Origin: JAFDVL01 sp031371805
GTDB taxonomy: Bacteria > Acidobacteriota > Blastocatellia > RBC074
DNA: 20,113 bases
Direction: 5' to 3'
Assembly: GCA_031371805.1 (NCBI GenBank)
Contig: JANMKB010000365.1
Location: 1 to 20,113 of the forward strand
Under the pieces are notes generated by a model, which saw only the letters and a list, made by a program, of their open reading frames with translations, searched no databases and was not told where the DNA came from. This document shows, piece after piece, positions 14,467 to 20,113 of the stretch (its first letter is position 1; every line of letters begins with the position of its first letter). Position numbers and translations under genes: made by a program.

Positions 14467-14534
14467 ATGGTTCTGCGAACTGATTTAGAATGCGGTTTGG
14501 TACGAACTACCCAAGATTGAAAATAGAACAATTG

Positions 14535-14553
14535 CAATTTACGCCTGGTCAAA
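14535..14553. repeat. Direct repeat copy 2 upstream of the TonB receptor
   Basis: CAATTTACGCCTGGTCAAA, the partner of the copy at 14448-14466. Read on the minus strand its end gives TTGACC, a fair -35 sequence, but no good -10 follows at 17 or 18 bases. It overlaps the end of the palindrome AATTGCAATT (14530-14539). Confidence 0.7.
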
Positions 14554-14636
14554 CTAAAAATCAATTGGTTAGTCCAAGTAGCTAATAAATATTTTATGGC
14601 TTGAAAATGTTAATCCACCTCTTACTTGATGCGGGA

Positions 14637-14665
14637 TTGAAAGTTCCATGTGATACTCCTAATAT
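14637..14665 (+). promoter_or_regulatory. Sigma70-type promoter for the small basic protein
   Basis: TTGAAA (14637-14642), a 17-base spacer and TAATAT (14660-14665) form the best promoter-like pair seen in the window. Transcription starting near 14672 would give a leader of about 150 bases that includes the long hairpin at 14710-14807. Confidence 0.5.
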
Positions 14666-14709
14666 TGTAGTATTGAAGACAGCAAAATTTAAGCTGGCAT
14701 GAATATAGA

Positions 14710-14807
14710 GTAGCGCAAATTTTCTCGTTTGCGTTTGTGGCGAGAGCGGTACATTGCCAGCGGAAGGTGTTGCCTTACACGCATGCAAACGGGAAAGTTT
14801 ACGCTAC
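14710..14807 (+). promoter_or_regulatory. Long hairpin in the 5' leader of the small basic protein
   Basis: Arms 14710-14732 and 14785-14807 (23 nt each) pair at 20 positions. Two of the three differences are G-U wobbles and the third is a C-A mismatch, so the RNA stem would be nearly continuous. The loop is 52 bases and can form smaller stems. The structure ends just before TTAGAGGAATTAATATG, so it sits against the ribosome site of the gene at 14825. That all differences are transitions that mostly keep pairing is suggestive of RNA-level constraint. Confidence 0.6.
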
Positions 14808-14824
14808 ATTTTAGAGGAATTAAT

Positions 14825-15124
14825 ATGGTTGCAAGCATCAAAAGAACGCCGACTGATTACAAAATTGGTGATGAAATTTCCTACGCCACCGGTTCCGGCA
14901 TGCATTACGGAGAAATCGTTCGGTTACTGGAAGGTGGTCAGGCGATTGAAATTTTGTTTGAAGATGGTCGCCGCGAAGTTAAAAAATCACGTGATGGTTC
15001 TGTTCGTTTATTGCGTCGCGCCTCTGGAGCGAGCGAAGCGGATGAGAAAAATAAAGATCGCAAGCGCGGCATAGATGATGAAATTCGGGATGTCATGAAA
15101 AGCGACATCAGGCGCGGCTGGTAA
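14825..15124 (+). CDS. Small basic protein, possibly SH3/Tudor-like
   Basis: A 99-residue protein I do not recognise with certainty. Residues 12-64 look like a small beta barrel: YKIGDEISYATGSGMHYGEI, then IEILFEDGRREV and SVRLLRR, with alternating hydrophobic strands and glycine turns as in Tudor/KOW-type domains. Residues 65-99 are a highly charged, probably helical tail (DEKNKDRKRGIDDEIRD). There is no signal peptide or membrane segment, so it should be cytoplasmic. The ATG is chosen because AGAGGA lies seven bases upstream; a longer in-frame start at 14729 would lie inside the hairpin. A nucleic-acid-binding role would fit the charge and fold guess but is not shown. Confidence 0.7.
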   Translation: MVASIKRTPTDYKIGDEISYATGSGMHYGEIVRLLEGGQAIEILFEDGRREVKKSRDGSVRLLRRASGASEADEKNKDRKRGIDDEIRDVMKSDIRRGW

Positions 15125-15282
15125 TTATTCCAAGCCCGCAAACTCATTTTTCAGGCCTCGCAATGAGCCAGCATTGATACGGTCAATCTTGCTCGTTAGT
15201 TGATTTCAGTTGCTGTCAGGCTTCCACAGAGGATATGCTTGACGCTCACCCAGTTCGCCCCCGTTTATTTTTGGAGGTAAAA

Positions 15283-16002
15283 ATGAAAAAGCTTTTTGTC
15301 TTGTTTACCAGCACCTTAATAGTTTTTAGCACCTTTGCACAAACTCAGAAACCCGCGACGCCGCCTGAGGTTAATGCGCCTGAAAAAGAAACACGCGAAA
15401 AAAATAATCTGGCCGTGATCGAAGGCACAATGGGCAAGCTTTCGTTGCAAACTCCGGTGAGTACCAAACTCAGTGAAGTCGGAGATGAGGTGAATGCAAT
15501 TTTATACGAGGATGTGCGGACCGAAGATGGCAGACTTGCCATTGCTAAAGGCACACAGTTTTATGGTCACGTGACACAAGTCCAGCGCGCTAAAAAAGGT
15601 CAGAAAGAAGCTTTGCTGAAAATCACGTTTGAAAATATGCTGATGCCGTATGGCGCTGAAAAAGTAGTGGTAACCGTCGTGGCAATTGACGATTATCGCA
15701 ACGATGAAAAATATCGCGCCAAAGGCGGCGAGGGTAAGGTAAATGGCGGACACTCTGGCGGACGGACGGCCAGAAATGCTGGCACAGGCGCAGGGATTGG
15801 CAGCATCGGCGGGATTTTTGGCGGCCTGGGTGGCATGGTCATCGGCGCTGGTGTCGGGGCAATGGCGGGCGTCCTGATGACCAAAGGAAATGATTTGAAA
15901 TTGGATCAGGGAACGATCCTGCGGATTCGGTTTGAAAAACAATTGAGCTTGCCAGCTTTTGAAGAAGACCGACGCGGAGCGCGGCGAATAGAAAATAATT
16001 AA
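15283..16002 (+). CDS. Exported glycine-zipper protein
   Basis: A 239-residue hypothetical protein. A signal peptide (1-19, ending STFAQ) is followed by a polar linker. A beta-rich domain (about 48-140) carries VNAILYEDVRTEDGRLAIAKGT and FYGHVTQV, a pattern reminiscent of the VirB10/TrbI fold, where a preset value is followed by a KGT turn. A glycine-zipper segment (about 167-199, including GIGSIGGIFGG and GAGVGAMAGVLM) could insert in or span a membrane. A short C-terminal strand (LDQGTILRIRFEKQLSL) follows. The start is supported by GGAGG seven bases upstream; the in-frame ATG at 15235 lacks this. It lies 24 bases before the glycosyltransferase gene and could be co-transcribed with it. The function is unknown; a cell-envelope location is likely. 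Confidence 0.8.
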   Translation: MKKLFVLFTSTLIVFSTFAQTQKPATPPEVNAPEKETREKNNLAVIEGTMGKLSLQTPVSTKLSEVGDEVNAILYEDVRTEDGRLAIAKGTQFYGHVTQVQRAKKGQKEALLKITFENMLMPYGAEKVVVTVVAIDDYRNDEKYRAKGGEGKVNGGHSGGRTARNAGTGAGIGSIGGIFGGLGGMVIGAGVGAMAGVLMTKGNDLKLDQGTILRIRFEKQLSLPAFEEDRRGARRIENN

Positions 16003-16026
16003 GAAGAAGGCGACCCCCAAAATACA

Positions 16027-17166
16027 ATGCGCGTAGCAATTGATGCGATCCCACTCGCGGCCAACAAAACCGGCGTGGGACATTACACGGATGCGTTAAC
16101 CGAATGGTTAGCGCGAACTCACCACGATCATCAGTATGAATTAATTTCTCCTTTTGATTTTGAATTCATTCCCAATCAGGAAACTCATCCGAATTTGAGC
16201 AAGCGCTTTACTCCCGTCAGCCCGATGTTTCGGAAATGGTGGCTGGTCGGCCTGCCTGCTTTACTAAAAATTTCCCCTGTAGATGTTTTTCACGGCACGA
16301 ATTATTGCATTCCGGTTTTCACTTCCTGCCCGACTGTCGTCACAATTCACGACCTGTCGCTTTATTCACAGGCAACAACGCACGAGCAGAATAACGTTGA
16401 TCGTGGTAAGCGACGGATTCCAATTATGGCTCGTCGCGCCACCATGATTATTGCGCCCAGCGAAGCTACGAAACTGGAAATCATCAAACATCTCAAAATC
16501 AAGCCTGAAAAAATCCAGGTCATTTACGAGGCAGCCCGGCCCAAGATGAAACCGTTACGCCCTTCAGAATGTGAACCGATTTTGCAAAAATACGGCATTC
16601 AGGGAAAGTATTTGCTGTATACGGGAACGATTGAGCCAAGAAAAAATTTACTCAAATTGCTTCGGGCCTATCACGAGGTTTTACGCACGACAGATCATCA
16701 GCCGCAACTGGTGCTGTGTGGCGGGCGCGGCTGGATGGAAGACGAAGTGTTTGAATTGGTCGCCGAATTGAAATTGCAGCGCCAGGTAAAATTCACGGGC
16801 TATGTGCCGGATGAGGATTTGCCTGCTCTATATTCAGCGGCAGAAGTTTTTATTTATCCTTCGCTCTATGAAGGCTTCGGCTTGCCGCCGCTGGAGGCGA
16901 TGGCCTGTGGCACAGCCGTGATCACGAGCAACTCGTCAAGTTTGCCGGAAGTTGTGGCAGATGCGGGGCTGCAGGTTGATCCGCTCAAAGTGGCTGAACT
17001 CGCGGAAGCGATTGCCAGTTTGCTGAATGATTCTAAAAAATTACGTCATTACGAACAAGCCGGATTGAAACGCGCCGAAATATTTTCCTGGGAACGTGCG
17101 GCGCATGAAACCCAGGCAGTGTACGATACAGTTTTTCAAGCCTGGCTCAGGAAAAAGGGAAAATAA
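16027..17166 (+). CDS. GT4-family glycosyltransferase
   Basis: A 379-residue retaining glycosyltransferase of the GT-B fold, expected to add a sugar (mannosyltransferase-like members are common) from a nucleotide-sugar donor at the inner face of the membrane. The N-terminal acceptor domain begins MRVAIDAIPLAANKTGVGHY, a typical GT4 opening with the GxG loop. The donor domain contains YTGTIEPRKNLLKLL (198-212, with R205 and K206), GYVPDEDLPALYSAAEVFIYPSLYEGFGLPPLEAMACG, and the E-x7-E motif E282/E290. No Shine-Dalgarno is close to the ATG, but the family start is clear. The coiled-coil methyltransferase gene begins six bases after its stop, so they are almost certainly one operon and probably act on the same glycan. 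Confidence 0.93.
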   Translation: MRVAIDAIPLAANKTGVGHYTDALTEWLARTHHDHQYELISPFDFEFIPNQETHPNLSKRFTPVSPMFRKWWLVGLPALLKISPVDVFHGTNYCIPVFTSCPTVVTIHDLSLYSQATTHEQNNVDRGKRRIPIMARRATMIIAPSEATKLEIIKHLKIKPEKIQVIYEAARPKMKPLRPSECEPILQKYGIQGKYLLYTGTIEPRKNLLKLLRAYHEVLRTTDHQPQLVLCGGRGWMEDEVFELVAELKLQRQVKFTGYVPDEDLPALYSAAEVFIYPSLYEGFGLPPLEAMACGTAVITSNSSSLPEVVADAGLQVDPLKVAELAEAIASLLNDSKKLRHYEQAGLKRAEIFSWERAAHETQAVYDTVFQAWLRKKGK

Positions 17167-17172
17167 ATTTCT

Positions 17173-19167
17173 ATGAACCCGATCAGTCTATTTATTCGAA
17201 ACTTACGCCAGCAATTCAGTCTGGATTTGGATCAGGTTACGCATGCGCTGGGCGAACGCCATGACCGTACTGAAGCGCGGCTGGATTTGGCTGAGCCTCG
17301 CCTTGATGCAAGCGAACACCGCCTGGATGGAGTTGAAGCGCGAGCTGACGAATCAGAAAAAAGAGTTGATGCCGCCATTGATAAGGCTGATGTATTGGAG
17401 CAGGAACTGACGCGCATTCGGCAATTGATTGAGCAGCGGATAGATGAATTTGAACAGCGCATTGATGTTCGCTTAGAGGAATATCAAGTCGTCATTGATA
17501 AGCGGGTTGATGAGCGATTTACTACTTTTGAGAAATTATCTGATGGGCGTTTGGGCAGTATGGAAATTCGCCTTGATGTGGTGGAAGCCAAAATTGATGA
17601 ACGCCTTGCCACTTTGACGCAAAGTGTAAATCAGCGAGCGGTAGAGCTTGAGCTTTCATTAGACGAGCGCTTTACTGACTTTGATGTGGCGGTTGATGAA
17701 CGGATGACAAGTTACGAAACTGCCGTAGATAATCGCTTCGAGCGATACAGTGCTGCCATTGATGACAGAGTTGATGACCGCTTACAGCAGGTGGAAACCC
17801 GCAATGACGAACAAGCGGCACTGCTGGCGGCTACTATTAATCAATCGTTTGAGCAGCGCACCAGAGCTTTGGACATCCGCGCCGATGATCGTTTTAGCCA
17901 GCTTGATCGCAATCTTGATCAGCGCGTTTCCGCCTTTGAAAAGGGCATTGATAATCGGCTCTTTGCCCGCGAGAAATTTGTTGATGATCGCCTCGTCGTG
18001 ATCCGCGATGACATTGTGGCGCGGACGGATTTATTGCTTCAACATTCCGAACAGCGGATGGATCAATTGCGGCGGGCCATGAGAATCGTGCTTGAAACCA
18101 ATGATGATCCCGGCGCGGACGTAAATCTCAGGCTTCAGAAATTCGATCAGTTAAAAAAATCCCGTGGCGCACTGGAAGATATTTCCGCCCGCGTGACGCA
18201 ACAAATTGGCGAGCGACCGGAACAGGCGAAAGCGATTTATCATGAAATTCTGGACTGGAAAAAAGAAGCCGTTGAGAGCCTGAAAAAATTCTCGCCCGAT
18301 GAACAGGAAGTGGTTGATTACATCATGAGTTATGTGGATCACTCCGATCCCAAACATGAATCGTATGTGCAAACGCATATCCGCCGCTTTGTCGAAACCC
18401 TGAACCGGATTCCACCACCGCAAAAATCCACGGCGAAATTATTGGAACTGGGCAGTTGTTTTTTCTTCACGCCGGCGATTAATAAATTCTGCGGCTATCA
18501 CGACATTAGCTGTGCCGACTGGTCGGAAGGCGCAAAACCTGGCGTCGAACAACGTGTCGTCAAACAGCTTGTCGGTTCTGAAACGCATACTTTTGAAACC
18601 CGCACATTTAATGCTGAGCGCGATAAATTCCCCTACGCTGACAACAGTTTTCAAATCGTGTTGTCCTGCGAAATGCTGGAACACCTGAGCCGCGATCCGA
18701 TGCACATGTTCTGGGAATGTAATCGCATTCTGGAATCGGATGGGTTGCTGTTACTGAGCACTCCGAATATTGTCAGCGCTCGTTCCCTCGAAGCGCAACT
18801 GACTTCTTACCCGCCTTATCTCTGGTTGCAATATAACCTCAAAGACGCGGCTCAACAGCATTACCACGAACATGCGCCTGAAACGATTGAGACTTTCCTG
18901 GCCGCCAGTGGATTTTCAATCGTTGAATTGGAAACCGCTGATGTGTGGGCAAAATCAAATCCCGCAATTATCGAATTATTGAAAAAGCTGGAATTTTCTC
19001 CGCGCCTGCGTGGCGACAATATTTTTGTTCTGGCACGCAAGACGGGAATTCCGACCGAGCGTTATCCGGCGACGATGTATGTTCAGTCCGAGCTGGAGCC
19101 GAAAAAAATCGAAGCGCCAAAACAAGAAATGAATAGCAATACTTCATCCGAGAAGAAGAAAAAATAA
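17173..19167 (+). CDS. Long coiled coil fused to a SAM-dependent methyltransferase
   Basis: A 664-residue protein in two parts. Residues about 25-110 follow a heptad pattern (RLDxxEx repeated); residues about 110-300 change to 11-residue repeats of the form D-x-R-h..., for example DERFTDFDVAV, DERMTSYETAV, DNRFERYSAAI and DIRADDRFSQL, interrupted by 4- and 7-residue inserts that keep the helix phase. Residues about 420-590 form a class I methyltransferase: LLELGS at 423-428 (the GxGxG loop reads GSCFF), acidic D449, FPYADNSFQIVLSCEMLEHL and ILESDGLLLLSTPN. A Lys-rich tail ends the protein. It has no signal peptide. It lies six bases after a GT4 gene, suggesting that it methylates or caps a growing surface glycan, with the coil as tether, oligomeriser or length gauge. 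The last point is inference. Confidence 0.88.
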   Translation: MNPISLFIRNLRQQFSLDLDQVTHALGERHDRTEARLDLAEPRLDASEHRLDGVEARADESEKRVDAAIDKADVLEQELTRIRQLIEQRIDEFEQRIDVRLEEYQVVIDKRVDERFTTFEKLSDGRLGSMEIRLDVVEAKIDERLATLTQSVNQRAVELELSLDERFTDFDVAVDERMTSYETAVDNRFERYSAAIDDRVDDRLQQVETRNDEQAALLAATINQSFEQRTRALDIRADDRFSQLDRNLDQRVSAFEKGIDNRLFAREKFVDDRLVVIRDDIVARTDLLLQHSEQRMDQLRRAMRIVLETNDDPGADVNLRLQKFDQLKKSRGALEDISARVTQQIGERPEQAKAIYHEILDWKKEAVESLKKFSPDEQEVVDYIMSYVDHSDPKHESYVQTHIRRFVETLNRIPPPQKSTAKLLELGSCFFFTPAINKFCGYHDISCADWSEGAKPGVEQRVVKQLVGSETHTFETRTFNAERDKFPYADNSFQIVLSCEMLEHLSRDPMHMFWECNRILESDGLLLLSTPNIVSARSLEAQLTSYPPYLWLQYNLKDAAQQHYHEHAPETIETFLAASGFSIVELETADVWAKSNPAIIELLKKLEFSPRLRGDNIFVLARKTGIPTERYPATMYVQSELEPKKIEAPKQEMNSNTSSEKKKK

Positions 19168-19179
19168 TCTTCACACCGC

Positions 19180-19212
19180 CTCACGCAAAATAATTGGCAA
19201 CTATTTTGTGAG
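19180..19212. terminator. Stem-loop after the methyltransferase gene
   Basis: CTCAC plus AAAATA (19180-19192, with a GC bulge) pairs with TATTTTGTGAG (19202-19212) around a 9-base loop, beginning 13 bases after the stop codon. No T-run follows on the + strand, so it is a weak terminator or a 3'-end stability structure. Confidence 0.4.
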
Positions 19213-19342
19213 TTCCCGCCTCTCAACAGAACTAAATTTGAAAAACGAACGTATTTTTCATTAGCAGGCAACTTGATTGCGACAACTTGGAAATATATTG
19301 ACCCTGCTTCGGGATTACGTTAGTGAAAGAGAGGTAATGTTT

Positions 19343-19459
19343 ATGCCAATCGCAGGAATGATAATTTGTAGTTTGTTTTTACTCGCTGTCTGGGGATCAG
19401 AAATTCAAGCCAAAGTGCAGCGTGTCGTGATTCGTCAAAAGGGCCGGGCTACTAAATAA
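19343..19459 (+). CDS. Small single-pass membrane protein (38 aa)
   Basis: A 38-codon frame reads MPIAGMIICSLFLLAVWGS, one hydrophobic helix, followed by a basic tail EIQAKVQRVVIRQKGRATK. GAGAGG lies eight bases before this ATG; the ATG six bases earlier is too close to it. The positive-inside rule would place the C-terminus in the cytoplasm. No family is recognised. The ribosome site, the clean membrane/basic-tail layout and the stem-loop starting in its last codons and ending 21 bases past its stop argue that it is real. Confidence 0.5.
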   Translation: MPIAGMIICSLFLLAVWGSEIQAKVQRVVIRQKGRATK

Positions 19460-19480
19460 GCTTAGTTTAATAGCCCGCCC
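19441..19480 (+). terminator. Stem-loop overlapping the end of the small membrane gene
   Basis: GGGCCGGGCTA (19441-19451, one bulged C) pairs with TAGCCCGCCC (19471-19480); the 19-base loop includes an AAGCTT palindrome. The stop codon TAA lies within the loop. A pyrimidine-rich stretch follows but there is no clean T-run. Confidence 0.4.
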
Positions 19481-19646
19481 GACCCCCTTCCTTTAATTTC
19501 CCCCTTCAATCATCAACCAGCTCGGTATCCGCCAAACATTTTGTTTCGCCGCGTCTTTTGTGCTACATATCAGACGTTGAGATCGCTCAAACAGGAACGC
19601 TTAACATCTGCATCATTCAGCAAAAAATTCGCGGGGAGAAAAAAAT

Positions 19647-20113
19647 ATGTTTCGCTTCGATGCCGAAAAAAAAGTTCAGCTTTGTGACGGTTTTAATCGC
19701 CGTGATTTCTTGCACGCCGGAGCCTTGTCAACGCTGGGCTTTGGCCTGACTGACTTATTCCACCTTCAGGCACAGGGCGCAATCAGCACTGCCGAAGACA
19801 AAAATTGTATTATGCTGATGCTCGTCGGCGCACCGAGCCAGCTTGATACGTGGGATATGAAACCTAACGCTCCTGCCGAAATTCGCGGCCCGTACAAAAC
19901 GATCAGGACCAATGTTCCCGGTATTGAAGTCAGCGAAATCTTTCCGCGCATGGCGCAGAATGCTGACAAATTCGCCTTCGTGCGTTCGATGTATCATACC
20001 GCCGCTGCCGTCCACGACACCGGACATCAAATGATGCAAACCGGACGACTTTTCCAAAATGGCATCGAACATCCGCACGTCGGTTGTGTGCTGAGCAAAT
20101 TGCGCGGTGGGCG
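19647..20113 (+). CDS. DUF1501 family protein, Tat-exported, 3' end outside the window
   Basis: The first 155 codons of a longer gene that runs off the right edge. The N-terminus MFRFDAEKKVQLCDGFNRRD carries the twin-arginine pair in NRRDFLHAGALSTLGFGL, as in Tat signals, then a mature part with IMLMLVGAPSQLDTWDMKP, AEIRGPYKTI, GIEVSEIFPRMA, FAFVRSMYH and HDTGHQMMQTGR. These are hallmarks of the DUF1501 family, which is related to the sulfatase/alkaline-phosphatase superfamily and often sits beside DUF1549/DUF1553 or DUF1800 genes in Planctomycetes and Acidobacteriota. GGGGAG about nine bases upstream supports the start. The precise function is unknown. Confidence 0.85.
   Translation, partial: MFRFDAEKKVQLCDGFNRRDFLHAGALSTLGFGLTDLFHLQAQGAISTAEDKNCIMLMLVGAPSQLDTWDMKPNAPAEIRGPYKTIRTNVPGIEVSEIFPRMAQNADKFAFVRSMYHTAAAVHDTGHQMMQTGRLFQNGIEHPHVGCVLSKLRGG

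Larger units (their letters stand above)
14404..14824. other. Divergent intergenic region (TonB receptor / small protein)
   Basis: This 421-base region separates two divergent genes and has no gene of its own that I can support. From left to right it holds the receptor ribosome site, a pair of 19-bp direct repeats, an AATTGCAATT palindrome at 14530-14539, an outer AACCAATT/AATTGGTT pair, a sigma70-like promoter reading right, and a long hairpin just before the right-hand gene. Confidence 0.7.
19168..19646. other. Gap between methyltransferase and DUF1501 genes
   Basis: This 479-base region is AT-rich near 19200-19320 and holds two stem-loops (19180-19212 and 19441-19480) and one plausible small membrane-peptide gene (19343-19459). 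After 19480 there is a pyrimidine-rich stretch and then unremarkable sequence up to the GGGGAG that precedes the next ATG. Confidence 0.6.

Noticed and set aside
14500..14650. GATTGAAA motifs resembling the end of CRISPR repeats
   Set aside because: They occur singly (also near 4655) without regular spacing, repeats of 25-40 bp, or cas genes.
15502..16083. 193-aa minus-strand frame over the glycine-zipper gene
   Set aside because: Antisense to a gene with signal peptide and ribosome site; its hydrophobic look comes from reading the opposite strand.

Overview
The window reads as chromosomal DNA of a Gram-negative, heterotrophic bacterium. The best guess is Acidobacteriota, possibly Blastocatellia. 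The hints are a 1195-residue Oar-like TonB-dependent receptor with an N-terminal carboxypeptidase-regulatory-like domain and a C-terminal Phe, a secreted type I sulfatase, the start of a Tat-exported DUF1501 protein, middling GC, and amino-acid biosynthesis genes scattered among exported proteins. The taxonomy is an inference from family content; no marker gene is present.

Left third (1-9240, all + strand): amino-acid biosynthesis. serA (serine) is followed by hisF, an exported alpha/beta-hydrolase-fold protein, hisI and hisE, then trpE, an exported double-cyclophilin PPIase, trpG and trpD. hisI and hisE overlap by 1 nt, the hydrolase-like gene abuts hisI with no gap, and trpE overlaps the PPIase frame, so the non-biosynthetic genes are embedded in the transcription units. 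The hydrolase-like protein appears to have lost both its nucleophile Ser and its catalytic His. TrpD has unusual residues in its PRPP-binding loops.

Middle (9240-14825): trpD converges on a minus-strand sulfatase gene across a 25-bp perfect inverted repeat that resembles a REP/BIME unit. Upstream of the sulfatase, also on the minus strand, lies the TonB-dependent receptor, with a hairpin terminator between them. The receptor starts at TTG behind a strong Shine-Dalgarno. Its upstream region carries a 19-bp direct repeat and other operator-like symmetry.

Right third (14825-20113, + strand): a small basic protein with a good sigma70-type promoter and a long hairpin leader; an exported glycine-zipper protein; a GT4 glycosyltransferase; and a 664-residue protein made of a long heptad-to-hendecad coiled coil joined to a class I methyltransferase. 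The last two are nearly contiguous (6-nt gap) and look like a surface-glycan pair, formally reminiscent of the WbdA/WbdD chain-length-ruler system. A 38-residue membrane peptide and the 5' part of a DUF1501 gene finish the window.

A theme across the window is that many intergenic gaps carry an imperfect inverted repeat with arms of roughly 19-27 nt, each of unrelated sequence. The most interesting candidates for new biology are the coiled-coil/methyltransferase plus GT4 pair, the inactivated hydrolase inside the his cluster, and the hairpin leaders. No CRISPR array, tRNA, rRNA, transposase or phage gene was seen.
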